From NCBI GenBank assembly GCA_026419785.1, contig JAODTK010001043.1, positions 558,001 to 622,000 on the forward strand: 64,000 bases of DNA. Direction: 5' to 3'. Source of the DNA: Sclerodactyla briareus (lineage: Eukaryota > Echinodermata > Holothuroidea > Dendrochirotida > Sclerodactylidae). Each line of letters opens with the position of its first letter. Positions within the stretch are counted from its first letter, which is position 1. Both the position numbers and the translations under genes were made by a program. The notes beneath the pieces were generated by a model. It did not search any database. It had not been told where the DNA came from and saw nothing but the letters and a program-made list of their open reading frames with translations. This document shows, in pieces, positions 24,501-36,477 of this stretch.

Positions 24501-25199
24501 ATGTGACAGTTGACATGCAGTTGAAAAAGGTTGCTAAAAAATCTGAGGCTGAAGAGTGGACTGGGTTCGTCCGTTCCAGGGCGGACCAGGCCAAGGAAAT
24601 TTCGGTTATTTTCGGCGATCTTAAAGAAACCTTCAATTTTATCTCCCATCGCGTCTGTTCGAGATTCCATCCATGAGAAATTCGTTCAATAGACGCGAAG
24701 ACCGAGGGCAGGCGACAGCAGTACGGCATAAACCCGAACTCAAGATGTACTAGAGGAGAGAGGTGAGGCTCCAATGCTCTCATGTCGCCCGCATAATTTT
24801 TTAAGCTCTACTGAGGCCATAGCAGAAATAATTAACAATTTTTTCCCCATTGGCGACCCTCACGTCCGTCACAAGTTCATCCTGGCAGATCGTTTCGAGA
24901 GTAGAATATTGAATTCGAGTCGGGGGCCTCCAATGGCAACGTTCCGTCGTAACTGTAAGAAAAAAAATGTCTGATGAGGGGCAGGGCAAGGAGGCGGAAA
25001 TTGGTAAGCAGAAATAAAGCTGTCCTGAATGGCCGTGCATGGAAGAGGAAAATTTCTATCACAATGTTCTCCGCCACAAGAAAGATGAGAAGTAGTCGGA
25101 TGATATGAAATGAAAGATGGCCATGTCCAGGACCACCATTTCAAAATGGACAACCTAAATGATGGTCGATAATAAAATCCCATAAACTTCAACTTAAGG
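24501..25199. other. Intergenic sequence, no gene recognised
   Basis: Overlapping open frames on both strands (24308-25192) lack domains. No repeat structure seen within the window. Confidence 0.35.
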
Positions 25200-27640
25200 T
25201 AAAGTCTCGTTTAATTTTTAGATTTTCTGATACCGACACGGGCCGATTGGTGGGCTCCGCTTTGAGAGTCGAAAGGAAGTGCGATTGACGTCAAATCTAG
25301 CGGATGACGGTTGGTTTGAGGGCTTTCTCTAGCTTCGGGTTAATTTTGAATGGGACGTGAAAGTGTATCATTTGATCAAGGAAGATTTGCACGGTCGATT
25401 GGTCATCTGGGGGTCATTTTCTGCCATTTTGTTCAGGACGGGTTGTTAAGCGACTCTAACAAGAGCATATAATTATGAAAGTGGTCAGTAGTTTGTCATT
25501 AAACAAGGAGTTACATATATAGTGGGGTGTTTAGAAAATTGATGGTTAAAAATCATCTAGGGGTTATTTTGGCCATTTCGTTAGATACTGTTCGTGCGGC
25601 TTCTTTATGATTAAAATAAATGTGATCATGAAAGTTGGTACCTGGCCAGGTATTAGGCCTAATTTTCTACTAATGATGCACATGGGGTGTCAGAAACTAG
25701 GTTGTTGGTTGTAGGTCGATTGAGGCTGTGTCAACCGCCACAGTTTGGCCAGCGTCTAAATGGATGTTGAACGTGAGGGCTTAATCCAGAAACAGGAGTC
25801 CGGTGGGACTCGAAAAGCTTTCATTTTCCTATCTCATATAGTCCTCTTAGCGTCAGAAGTGGTTCCCTTTTCAGGATGTGAACCCTCGCGGTTTTCAGAA
25901 ATCAATATTTTGCCCAATTGCTTGGTAAAACAACTCGTCCCCACCTGAATGCACGGAGCTCATATTCAGTTGTATACGTGTTCCCTATGAGTTGCTGATC
26001 CCCATTTGGAAGGGGTCAGGTCAGAGATCGGGAGGGAAGCCTTGGGGGGTCAGGTCAGAGGAGGTCTGAGGAAAGCTTTGTACACATGGTCAAATTCAGA
26101 ACGCCTGGTCCAATCAAGCTGAAAATTTGGTGTGTAGCTCCTCTGGGGAGTACGGGAACCCTAATTGAATTTAGCGTAGAGAGAGAGGGAATTGTTAAAA
26201 TTTCGCCCGGAGAGACGAAGCTCGAATGTTATATACGCTCCCCTCTATGAGTAAATGGGATCCTATTGTTTTGGGGTAAGCTAGCTCGGTCTCCAAGCAA
26301 GATGTGTGAAATATATTGTGCTACTTGGAGAGCTAACAAATACTATCTCATTTTTGGTGCGGCAGATTTTTTTTTTCAGATCGTTTGAATTTTGGACACC
26401 TATGACCTGCTTTTGGATTGTTTCACAAAATCATACGGAGGATGAAGTTGCCATGTATGATGAGTAAATGAATCTTTTTGTTTAGGTAATCGAGGCATGG
26501 AGGGGGAATTATTCAATTATCCCAAACTTTACTATTTTTTTGGTTTGTTCCCCACTATTCGTCGCGTTCCTCCACTTCCCTCCTACTCCATTTCCCGTTT
26601 TTTAGCCTCTATTTCCCGATTGCCCTCTCGATCTTTTATCCCTCCCATGTTGACTGGTTGACGGTTTGGTCTAGATTAGTTCTTGCCAGATCCAAGGTTG
26701 TTTTGAGCATCATACCTAAGGGCGTGCACCTACATAGAAGGTTGCCAAATCATGTTCCATAGTTTTTCAACTATAATTAGCCAACACATTGCGATGGGAA
26801 ATATTTTTCAGGAACTTCTTTTCTAAAAGCAACTGGATGGCAGTCGTTAATCCGTCACCACTGTTGGTTCTTATTTTCCTGACGGAGTCGGGTAAATCTA
26901 TGCCGGTTATGACATTGCGCTTGTATGTGGTGGGTGGTAACCAGGTACTCCTGGTTGTGACCACGATGAAACTCTCCCATCTGTTCCCCTAATCAGTGCA
27001 TGAACTATTGTTCGGGTCATATCGAAGGTCACAGAGTCAAAATGTAACCTATCTGGACACGACCAGCCAAAATGGCTTGTCCGATCGCAGCGGAAATTTG
27101 CTATTCAAGCTTCGGGGATTAAACCAAAATCCCCTTATTGTTTTGTGATAGGGTGTCCGGAATTTTAAGGAAAATTGTGTAATATATATTCCGGCAAATT
27201 CGGGCATTTGAACACATAACTTGATGCCATCTGGAAGGATCCAGCTCATACATCTACATCATTCTCATCAATTCATGAACCCTATTGTTTTGCAGGTCAG
27301 AGGTCGGAGGTCATCGAGGTCACGACGTCAAGCAGGCAAGGCATCACCAAGCCCTTGGGCTTTCTGGTGATTCTTTTGATCAGTCAAAGGAATCTTGCAG
27401 TCATGACTTCTGTCTGTGTGACAATAACAAGTAGGCCTGCGTTTCATATGGTCCGGGGTCAAAGGTCAGGATGCCTAATTGTTAAACCAATTACTACTGA
27501 CCCCACCATGAGGATGGTGCATCTTGATATGTGTTGTTCCTCATAATGTGTACATTATCTCTATTGTTATGGGATAAGGTCAAAGGTCCTCATGTAACAG
27601 AGGGGTCAAGGTCCAAAATGTTTTCTTCACGATACCTAGA
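25200..27640 (+). repeat. Long block of AGGTCA-bearing dispersed repeat
   Basis: A divergent, non-coding block in which phrases recur: CTATTGTTNTGNNGTCAGAGGTC (27280, 27560), GGGTCAAAGGTCAGG (27456), AGGTCAAAGGTCCTC (27577), GGGGTCAGGTCAGAGG (26045) and CATCTGGGGGTCATTTTCTGCCATTTTG. The same family lies at 50.3-50.9 kb in this orientation and 35.2-35.7 kb in reverse. Its spacing is irregular, suggesting several overlapping insertions or an ancient tandem. Confidence 0.65.
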
Positions 27641-28163
27641 ATCTCGTCCATCGAGTTGAATATTTTTCTTATGGAAAGTACATGAACTGTATATTTTTTT
27701 GGTGTATACCTGTCGTCCCAATGTACGTTTGGTGTCATCACGCGTACCTATGAAAGAATGACCGAATATTAGCTTCCAGGGGCTAGGCTAGGTCATGTCT
27801 TCCAGAGAAAGTATTTACTCTTTGACTATCACGATCAGTCAGTCATGTCAGGCAGAACTGCCTGCTTGGTCATGATCAAACGTATTTCCTTTGAATTAAG
27901 GAAGCTTTTCATATCAAGAAGCTCATGCCATGTTCGAATAATCCAATATACCACCTGGATCTTCCTTTTTACTTAGTGCATTTGATGCCACTGAAGACTC
28001 GAATTGACCAACTGCTATTCCCTAAATGCCCCACCTCAATCTATTACCTGAAGAGGGAGATCGCATCTCTCGTCCGATAACGCTTGTATCAAACAACCTA
28101 TTTTCCGATATGTCTGAATTTGCTCTTTCATTTGATTATATATATGTATGTTTTTGTTTATAG
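27641..28163. other. Intergenic sequence, no gene seen
   Basis: No credible frames. It ends in a pyrimidine-rich stretch that forms the putative acceptor of the next entry. Confidence 0.35.
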
Positions 28164-28294
28164 TTTAGTAGGAAAGGCTCAGGAAGGTCCCCAGGAACGA
28201 CACTGAAGCAAAATAACCCAAGAAGAAGAACACCGAATCAAAGATTTCTCCCACAATTCCTGGAAATCAGAGACGTTTCCTTGCAGCTTGTTAC
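28164..28294 (+). CDS. Possible internal exon of an unidentified gene
   Basis: A good acceptor (TGTTTTTGTTTATAG) precedes a frame reading FSRKGSGRSPGTTLKQNNPR and then RRRTPNQRFLPQFLEIRDVS, with a plausible donor TTGTTAC|GTATGC at 28295. The frame stays open to about 28450 (95 codons) but has no start codon early on, as expected for an internal exon. The basic, Pro/Ser-rich first half followed by a hydrophobic helix-like piece resembles real protein, but I recognise no family and no partner exon was found within 5 kb. Chance remains a fair explanation. Confidence 0.3.
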
Positions 28295-28556
28295 GTATGC
28301 ATTACTCTCAGCCACGCAACATTTGCAATTGCGGTTTGCTTTTCCATACATTGTCACCCTTTTGCGAAAAGAATACTTCCGAATATCTAATCTTCAATGT
28401 TTATCTCAAAGCCTCGAGACAATGACCCATATGTTAGTGGTAACATTATGAAAAATTCAAGAAGCAGTCCCAAGAAAGGTAATCTAAGCCATGGACAAAT
28501 TTGAAACCTGAATCAAATCAACCCGAGTCCTCCCCAGCTTCCATCGAGCAGATCCT

Positions 28557-28980
28557 GAGGGGGGGGGGGGGGCAGGAGACCGCCTCCTCCGTCTTTTCCA
28601 AAGGTGACATGATATCAAATCCCCCCCCCACTTTTTGATGTATGAGGGACATTAGGTCGCATTCCTCCAGGTTTTGTGATATGCTATTTTGGGCGCAGAA
28701 GTTGAAGCAATTAAGTAATATTTCAAATTATGGGCCCGAGTTAAGTCATGTCACTAAGTCATGGTATCTCTCCTATTCCACTGTACCTCCACCGCTTAGA
28801 ATTTGCGCCCATGTTGTGCCAAGTTGCAAAAATGTTTGCGCGCTTCGCGCGCGTTGTGTTTTCCGTACTATCGAACTAGCTAAGTATGGACAGATTTCTA
28901 ACCGTCCTGTAGGACAACATAGGTTGCATTGCGCCGAATCAATTGAGCGCGCCATTCTATAGCCGCCCTGGCAATTTACT
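28557..28980. repeat. G/C-run dispersed repeat with GCGCGCTTCGCGCGC hairpin
   Basis: A G-run at 28558-28572, a C-run at 28621-28630 and the palindrome GCGCGCTTCGCGCGC at 28836-28850. The order (homopolymer, ~200 bases, then a palindromic GCG hairpin) parallels 22.3-22.6 and 29.15-29.6 kb. Confidence 0.65.
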
Positions 28981-29155
28981 GCAGAGCTTACACAATTTTT
29001 TTTCTACATCCTTTTACCTTGCTTGACATAATAACTGCTCAAAGTCCTGGCCAAATTGAAAGATAATCGGGTCCTTCCCTGTCATTCACCAATCTTACGT
29101 ATAAGCGTCCGTGGGCTCTTTGCCCTGAAACCCAATTCCATCAGCGCGGTTCTAC

Positions 29156-29600
29156 TACCACCCCCCCCCCCCCCCCCCCTTGAACAAATTCCTTCATCAA
29201 GACCCGCCCCTGCATGCCTATAGGCGAAAAGCGTTCACCTAGTCTGAATTTTTTGTGGAAGGCGCGGGCGCCCATGATTGTATGAAGAACTAATACAACA
29301 TCGTGTGACGACGTGCTTGGCCCCGACAAGTTTCTTGTCCGGTTGTGGCATTATACACGAGCTTTACATTTTAGTTCCCATAGCTATACACTGCATATCG
29401 CTATTCCGTGAACACAACCTCGGGCCGGGCGTCGCCAGCCAGCCCCTGTAGACCGGGTGGGCGAAGTTATTAACCTTTCCCCCAAACTTCTTCAATTATC
29501 CAACGCGCGCATCCTCGCAAGAGCGAAGCGCGACCATAGTTGGCGCGTAGCGTACGAAAAAGTACATCCTAGATTGTCGAAAATGAGACACAATTCCCAG
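29156..29600. repeat. G/C-run dispersed repeat with GCGAAGCGC core, copy 2
   Basis: A C-run at 29160-29180, then at 29519-29556 the core GAGCGAAGCGCGACCATAG followed by TTGGCGCGTAGCG, matching the cores at 22523 and 39962. Confidence 0.7.
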
Positions 29601-29828
29601 GCCTTGCAACTGGGAAGCCTTTCCCACAAATTTTGCACCGAGAGGCCAAGAAATTTTCTTTCTGGAATTGCTGAAAACTAAGAGAGGAATATTGATCGAA
29701 AAAGCTGAAGACACGGGGTGAAATAAGACATTCTGAATGTTCCAAATCACCATCAAAAACCCCTCTTTTGGTCAAGGTATGCACCTTTCGACAAAAATGA
29801 GCCTGTAGCTCGATTATGTACATAATCC

Positions 29829-30103
29829 TTTCTTTTCTCTTGTCGTCCTCTTTTTACCCTCTCTCTGTCTTTCGCTTTTCTTCTCCCCCATCTTTCCCTT
29901 TCCTTTCCCATCTCCCCACCTCGTGTTCCCCTCTCCCTCTCTTCATTTTCAGGTAAATTCTGCTCTCTTCTCCGTTCCCACTTTTTCTTCCCTTCCCTTC
30001 CCTTCCCTTCCCCCCCCCCCCCTCCTTTCCTTCTCTCTCTTTCCTTCCTCCATCTTTCGCCTTCCATCTTTCGCCTTCCTTTTTTTCTTCCCCCTTCTCT
30101 TCC

Positions 30104-30111
<8 letters not shown>
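29829..30111. repeat. Polypyrimidine tract (CT-rich)
   Basis: About 280 bases almost free of purines on the + strand, with CCCTT reiterations near 29990-30015. The Arg/Glu/Lys-rich minus-strand frame across it is a by-product of the purine strand. Confidence 0.9.
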
Positions 30112-30142
<31 letters not shown>

Positions 30143-30146
30143 TTTA
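30108..30146. repeat. (TA)n microsatellite
   Basis: A short TA run directly after the pyrimidine tract; a second, interrupted TATATACA run is at 30221-30241. Confidence 0.9.
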
Positions 30147-30249
30147 TGAGTTCCACGTGTACTACCAGTGCTACAAAATAATCCGTCAACCATGCTTCTT
30201 TTTTGGAGGCCCTACTTCTATATATATACATATATATATAATATTGAGA

Positions 30250-30793
30250 ATTAACACTGTGCAGAGATTCTGTGCCGATAGAGGTTCGAATCCCAAGTTC
30301 TGGCACCTTGCCTTTTTAGACGAACCAGCTTTCTCAAGGACGCCGCCAATGGAAGGCGCTGTCACATACAATTACTGGTGTAAGGTTGGCATATGGCAAT
30401 ACGAAATATTGTGAAGCTGGTTCGAGCTGGTATTCGTTCACTGTTGACTGGTTTCTACCTGTGGAGTACGATAGCTAAGCAGGCAGAGCGGTGTGCACGT
30501 AAAGCAAAGGTCGCTGGTTCGAATCCAGTTTGTACCCAGTTTTCCTCAACGTTCTTTCCCTCGTCCAAAAAGGCAAGGTGCCAGTACTTGGGATTCGAAC
30601 CTCCATCGGCATAGAAAAAACCTCTGTACAGAGTGAGTGTTGGTTCTCAGTATTACGTGTGTGCCGATGCGACAACCTTACACCAGTAATTGTATGTGGC
30701 AGTCTTCCATTGGCGGCGTCCTTGAGGAAAACTGGTTCGAGCTGGTATTCGTTCACTGTTGACTGGTTTCTACCTGTGGAGTACGATTGCTCA
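30250..30793. repeat. Composite element: inverted arms plus 60-base direct repeat
   Basis: Arm 30275-30388 pairs in two blocks with 30565-30612 and 30667-30735. Shared words include AGGTTCGAATCCCAAGT, GGCACCTTGCCTTTTT, AAGGACGCCGCCAATGGAAG and CACATACAATTACTGGTGTA. Separately, 30418-30477 and 30733-30792 are direct repeats with two or fewer differences (CTGGTTCGAGCTGGTATTCG ... GTGGAGTACGAT). A tRNA-like promoter lies between the arms. This is best read as two or more related SINE-type insertions in opposite orientation. Confidence 0.85.
30462..30540 (+). repeat. tRNA-derived SINE head
   Basis: Box A-like GGCAGAGCGG at 30482-30491 and a perfect box B GGTTCGAATCC at 30516-30526, spaced about 25 bases apart, as in polymerase III internal promoters. 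No closed acceptor stem is seen, so it is not called a tRNA gene. Confidence 0.7.
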
Positions 30794-31749
30794 GCAGTCA
30801 GATTGTGAAACCTGCAGTAGCACTCACAATCAAATTACCGGTACAATTCCTTGACTGGTTAGGTGTTAGCATGAGACTTGATGAGCACGAGACCAACATG
30901 ATATTCTCCGAACACCATTTGAACTTCCAAATATCCCTCGTCACATGCAGGCAAATCCAAACCCATCAGCCATGGATAGGCAACTCATCCAAAAACTCAT
31001 ACGAAAGGCGTAGTGATTTTTCGACTCATTTCTGATAATGTCAATCACACTGGACCTTTTAGAAACGAATGTTTCATGACATGCTGCTCACAAACGTTGC
31101 AAAATGAAATGAATATACAACACAAGTCCAAATAATTAGAGGTTGAATTCTATAATGTATTTTCAAAAGAATAAATTATATAAAAAACAGAAAACTTCGC
31201 TCAAAACAACGAGTAAAAATGTAGGTCGTTGTAAAATAAAAGTGCGGATAATTATCATTAAACGTAGCCCTTTTTCCGAACACCAGTTAACGAAAAATTG
31301 GTTTCGACTAAATAATAACACCGAGTAATTACATAATTGCAAACGCAAACGTCGATACCTTGGCTGAACTGTTACAGTTCACCCCTAAAACGACCGAGGT
31401 TGTCGTTGTTTGAATGGTTCTGCCTGCCCTCCCCCCCCCCCCTTCTCCCCGTTATAAATTCTTATATAACAGTTTTCAACCAACTGAGCCTACTAGAAAC
31501 ATGCATTCGGTTCCTGTAGGATAGCCTACTATAGTCTATTCATTTAGTGGATCACGTATCAGGACGTTAGATGCTTCATGATGAACATTCAGTAATTCAT
31601 TTCGCCTAATTACTTGGTGCTTGTTCCATTTTCATCAGGACCAATGTTTGTCGGACTTGCCGCTATGGAACCTGCCCTTCACAAACCAATATTATTAGGT
31701 CCAGTCTATTCAGACATTCCTGAACCTATCTTCACAAACCGATATTTAG
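30794..31749. other. Intergenic sequence, no gene seen
   Basis: AT-rich with a C-run at 31430-31442. No convincing open frame. Confidence 0.4.
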
Positions 31750-31965
31750 CAGTGTTGGAGTCGAGTCCAGCCAATTCGAGTCCGAGACCGGGTCCACAAC
31801 ATCCGAGTCCGAAAGTATGAGTACAAGTGTCCGAGTCTCGAGTCTGAGTCCCCGAGTCTCTATTACAACTTTGCAATTTAGCAGAAAAATATGGTATAAG
31901 GTTCAAAAGAGCGAGTCATGTTGCAGTTAGTTGTTGCAGCACTCCTCCTTCCGCCAACAGAGTAT
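31750..31965. mobile_element. Terminal fragment of the hAT-like GAGTC element, copy 2
   Basis: Starts CAGTGTTGGAGTCGAGTCC, continues through GAGTCCGAG reiterations and then CAATTTAGCAGAAAAATATG and GTTGCAGTTAGTTGTTGCAG. This matches the reverse complement of the right end of the 9314-10202 element, including the non-repetitive part inside the GAGTC block. The other end was not found, so this copy is truncated. Confidence 0.75.
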
Positions 31966-32654
31966 ATTGTAATTTCGCATATTAATCCCGACACAAAAGA
32001 AGTTTTCCCTGTTTTAGAGTTTGACTTGAGACATTATTATCGAGGAAGTTTATAGTAACCTGTACATAATGCCAAATTGCTTGCCGCATGGAAACCTATT
32101 AACAACACATAAAATGAATGACCTGAACAATCACCCACGTAACCCCACCTTATCTAGCCTGTTTCAACAGGCGTTTGACTTTTCACCTCGTATCTGCCTT
32201 ATGCAACCTCATATGTGCAGAGTGACCCTTCAACCAATCGGTGATTTGCCTAATATTGGTCATATACGACCGTGGTAATACTAAAGAGTGATAGCCCCCT
32301 CTATTTTAGAAACAGCTTCCCCATATCGTCTGCTTCAGCAGCTACACCTGATCCCACATCTTCCACACCGTTCGTAGACTCTAGGACGATAATTTTTCCA
32401 GAAAGAGGTTATCACTTTTCCTCCGTCTTTGCCGTCCTACTGAAACTATTTCGACAAGCGCTGACAGATATTTTGACCAACAGGACAGTATACATTGTAT
32501 ATTAGGCTCGGCTCATTCAGACACTGGTATGCGACCGATGTCCAAGTGGTGTCATCAGGCAGCCACCCCTCGGGGACCAAAGCCTAAGTGAATATTCTAT
32601 GACCACACTGCTGTCTGCTGAATCCTAAGTGTAACCCTCACCTGCGGTATCGAC
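31966..32654. other. Intergenic sequence with a dispersed repeat copy
   Basis: Contains the repeat at 32234-32350. No gene supported. Confidence 0.4.
32234..32350 (+). repeat. Dispersed repeat, copy 2 (first copy at 3795)
   Basis: See 3795-3905 for the shared words; CCAATCGGTGATTTGCC through TCTGCTTCAGCAGCTACACC follows the same order. Confidence 0.7.
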
Positions 32655-32659
32655 ATGAT

Positions 32660-32706
32660 GCAACCCCCCCCCCCCCCACCCCCCCCCCCCCCCCCCCCCC
32701 ACCCCC
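32660..32706. repeat. Poly-C tract
   Basis: Nearly 45 C residues interrupted by three single A residues. Length is likely unreliable. Confidence 0.9.
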
Positions 32707-33945
32707 GCTGGTCGCCTCTGCTGTCCGATTACCGTGCACGGTGTTGGTTTGCGCCATTTTTTTTTTTCAAAATGAAAGATTAAATCAAATCGTCTATCCT
32801 AGGTGGCGTCCTATAAAAGTGTTAGCTCTGTGAGGCATTGGGAAGGGGTCACAAACAACAACCAACTGACTAACACACGAGGCGTTCCAGGACGCTTGAC
32901 TACTACGATCTCAGATTACATTTGACCTCACTGCAAAAAATTAGGGAAGCACTATCGCTAAGTCCATGTGTCGACAGTGTTTGCAAATCACACATTGTCG
33001 AGTTTGTCACATTTGGCACCGAATGTGTCACAAATTCGAATCGAACCCGCCCCCCTCTCGCCATACTGAAATAGACGAATCAGCCGCGGGGTCGTTACGC
33101 CAACCGAGTAGGCCCCTAACCTAACAAACTGCCTCGTTACAACACGTGACCAATAAGCAACACAGTGGATTTTATTGAGCTTCGATATCCACCGGTCCAG
33201 GTAGTCGGAAGTAATTCTAGTTGAATTAGAGGAACCATGGCAGCATGATCATTGGAGTAATGACTTCCCCCCGGTCCCGGAAGCAGGTAGGCCTTTTGTA
33301 CCTGTTTTCCTATCCTGCTTCAAGGAATGCCACTTGGCTTCTGGCGGGCGAAGGATGACTCATGATAATACCCAATCGAAACCCATTGTTCTTCCAAGAT
33401 GTGAAAAAGAAGCGACAACGAGGTGTAAACGCCAATGGGCGATTTCTCTGCCTGTTTTGTGCTCCCCACCTGTCTGGGTGTCTTGCTATGTAAAGCGCTT
33501 TGAGCAGTTTTCGACTGATTAGGCGCTACTGAATATTGTACTATAAATCTAATTGAGTGAAAAAGACAGATGACCGTTGCATCCGTATATTGGGGTAGGC
33601 CCGATTCCGCATTTAGGCTGCTGTGGTTGACTGATGAGGCCTACTTTCAGTTCAGACCGAGCGAATAGGCAATTCACTCGTCATGTCGTCATGTGCACCA
33701 CTTGGTGCCCAACAAGGCATTTAATTGTATCCTTCAATCAATGTCGATTCTGACTCACTTTTTACTACATCCCGAATACCAACTTAGCGATGAAAGGGCG
33801 CGTAGGGGTTCACTCCATCAAGTTGTTTGCAAACATGATATCCGTTTGTTTTAGATTTCCGCTCATGGCCGGCAACATTCCCCATAACGATCACGTTTGT
33901 ACAGCCACGAAAATTACTCCTTTCATCAGGAATATGAAAATTCTC
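32707..33945. other. Region downstream of the minus-strand membrane-protein gene
   Basis: No separate gene seen. Read on the minus strand this would contain the 3' UTR of the gene ending at 33946. A minus-strand AATAAA lies at 33171-33176, about 770 bases past the stop. Confidence 0.4.
33171..33176 (-). promoter_or_regulatory. Candidate polyadenylation signal AATAAA
   Basis: AATAAA on the minus strand (TTTATT on +), downstream of the stop at 33946. A hexamer alone is weak evidence. Confidence 0.25.
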
Positions 33946-34278
33946 TCACACCCAGTACTGTCGTTCTCCGAGAACAGGGTAGTAGGCACCATCGACGTAG
34001 CTCAGCTGCCTCCTCCGGAACGACGGATCGTACCCGTCCCAAGACAGTAGGAGGCGGAACGCCAGCGACTCCCCTACCCCACGCATACTCGTATTCGAGG
34101 AGACGTTACACTGGCTGACACCGGCACTGGCGCCGAAGTCAGAATCCGGTGCCACTGGCCCCTCCCTATCGTCCCCTGGCAGAAACACTGACCCCGAGTT
34201 GTCAGAGTTTTCCGAGCTGCAGTTGGGGCTGTTGGTCGGTACAATGAGGCTGGACTCGTTCCCACGTCTGAGGTTCAT
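33946..34278 (-). CDS. Last coding exon of an unidentified single-pass membrane protein gene
   Basis: The acceptor (minus strand GATCTGCTCCATTTCAG) is followed by an uninterrupted 110-codon frame that begins MNLRRGNESSLIVPTNSPNC and ends GERQYWV then TGA. The composition is Ser/Asn/Asp-rich and acidic in the middle (SVFLPGDDREGP), then basic (SFRRRQLSYVDG): a typical disordered cytoplasmic tail. The frame is phase 0 with the donor at 42910. The last four residues QYWV end in a hydrophobic residue with an aromatic at -2, compatible with a PDZ-binding C-terminus. I do not recognise the family. Confidence 0.5.
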   Translation of the reverse strand: MNLRRGNESSLIVPTNSPNCSSENSDNSGSVFLPGDDREGPVAPDSDFGASAGVSQCNVSSNTSMRGVGESLAFRLLLSWDGYDPSFRRRQLSYVDGAYYPVLGERQYWV

Positions 34279-35129
34279 CTGAAATGGAGCAGATCAATAT
34301 CAATCGACAGACTACGGATGGTAGAAATATGTCGATAGCTTATCCGACGAAAGTACCGGTATTATTTCAGGAACAAAACTGGGTTAAGTGGACTTGTAAT
34401 GGCGATTGACTGGAGTGACCAACGATGGAGGTAGTTCGTTCTATTTGATCATGTTCTGATTCCTTTATGGGTCCACCCTCCGTTAATCGTCCTGTCCCCT
34501 CCAAAAATAAAGCTCATTACCCATTTAGTAGCAGCTGCAAGGAACACCATTTACCCCGGTATGGCAGAAGCTAGCATGACGATTTTTATATTCCTGGAAT
34601 AACAATTTTTGGTGAAAGTCTTTGCGTACAAAATATGAAAGTGTCATCATCGCCTCCCAACACCTGGCAAATAATAGACGGTGCCATCTACATGACGTCA
34701 CGCCAAGCCATATAGAACGCCTAAGGTTTAGTGATTCATTGACTCATTACTGCTAACCTATGTCCAAACACAAGAACAGATAGAAAATCATACCAGATCA
34801 TGTTTGACAACCTATTACATTTCTCACAGCTTTCCCATTTTTCACAAAAAAAAAAAAACAGGCACAATCTTGACAGAATAAGGTTCCTGAAGTCTTGATA
34901 AGAAAGCCACTCACTACTAGACTAGACACAGCATTCTAGACTTTAGCCTCTAGTGACCTCAGATGAAGTTTAATCCAATCCAAAAATAATAGAGTTAATT
35001 TACTTTCCAATGAAAGCATACTGGTTGTCGTGATCACAAGCACAAATTTGCCGAAGTATCCCAAATTCCCTGATTTCCTAGTTTCCCCCAAAATGACCAC
35101 ACCTACATCAAAAGCAGGATTCCTATAAT

Positions 35130-35690
35130 CAACTCATAGTCTGAATTTCAACATGATCTGACTAAGCATTCGGAACTCATCATGTTTACAAAGTTTACCG
35201 ACCCGGGAACTCTGATAACTTCAGATGACCTGCCCGTGACCCCCAAAACAATGGAGTCCACGTTATCATCATGGGGAACACACGTGTTGTTCGGTCCGAG
35301 AGTGTTAATGCCTTGACTTTTTTCCGGAAATGTGGAAGGAATCTTTTAGGTCTGTTGTTGTTCTTCTTGGGTTGTTGTGGACCCATGGTCGTTCATGAGG
35401 ACTCGGTTCCTCCCTGACCCTTTTCTACTAAACTGAACTAAACGAGACAAGTATGAGCCTTATTCAAGGTGGAGTCCGTTACCGTATAAATTATTCTACC
35501 CCGATCTACACCAAAAACATCGGTCTTGTATACTCACCATGCCGCCAACTTTAAGCTTGATCGGACCAAGTGTTCTAGACCCATCGTGTTCACAAGAATT
35601 TCTGACTGTGACCTCAGATGACCTTTGACTTGATCCTAAACAATAGGGATCATGTTCCCAATATGGGAAACACATACCAATCATACCGTA
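35130..35690 (-). repeat. AGGTCA-class dispersed repeat, two direct copies in reverse
   Basis: Two units about 400 bases apart share TGACCNNAGATGACC, CAATRGRRTCCACGTT/CAATAGGGATCATGTT and ATGGGGAACACA/ATGGGAAACACA (35205-35285 and 35600-35675). Orientation is opposite to the 25.2-27.6 and 50.3-50.9 kb copies. Confidence 0.7.
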
Positions 35691-36414
35691 TCGATAACGA
35701 ATTGCACCGGGAGGGACGATTTTTCATTGTGACGCCATTAGCCATTAGCGTGATGGGTTTCTGCTCAGTTTTGTGAGGGCGTAACAGCTTGGTTGTATTA
35801 GTCTTTGTTCAATATTCCCGGTGCGGATAGGCCTGTAATAGCTCAAGAATTCGGCAGGTATTAGAAAACGAGAATATAGTGAGGCCTGTCCGACATAAAT
35901 TTCCCCATGAACATAGAATCAAACGTGTTTCGTGCGAAATAACCAACCATGCATACCAATTAGTTGAAGCTTGATCAAATCGAAAAGGAAAGGACCCCTC
36001 TTAAGACCCCCCCCCCCCCGAAGTGATGTGCAATTATAGAAGGTATGGGCATAGTTTATTTTTTTGGCACTGTCATTGCATGTATACTATACATTATTCA
36101 TCCAATTGTGCCAAAACTTTCTTTTTCTCCAAGTTACCGTTTTGATCGAAAGTGATTCCTACAAAATACGAAGGAGGATCATACTATCTAGTTGGCCCAA
36201 GTTTCAACTCTCACAAATGATCGAAATCGCTATCGAATTGCACCAGGTAATTCCCATTCACCTGGTTAGTCAGACGGGAAAAGGTTACTCAAATGCTATT
36301 CATGTTTCGATATAGAGACAGAGCAAACAGAAATGAATCTCCGCGACACCGGTGTCCAGTGTCGTTATCGCGGAAACCCTCCAGCCAAGCCCGTAGCTGG
36401 CCGTTCCAGTCGAG

Positions 36415-36477
36415 GGGGGCGGGGGGAGGGGGAGGGGGGGAGGGGGGAGGGGGAGGGGGGGAGGGGGGTGGGGGGGT
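36415..36477. repeat. G-rich simple repeat (GGGGGGA)n
   Basis: About 60 bases of G with single A interruptions; open frames over it are Gly- or Pro-rich artefacts. Confidence 0.95.

Noticed and set aside
29753-30193. 146-codon minus-strand frame rich in Arg/Glu/Lys
   Set aside because: It coincides with a purine tract and TA run; composition is dictated by the simple repeat.
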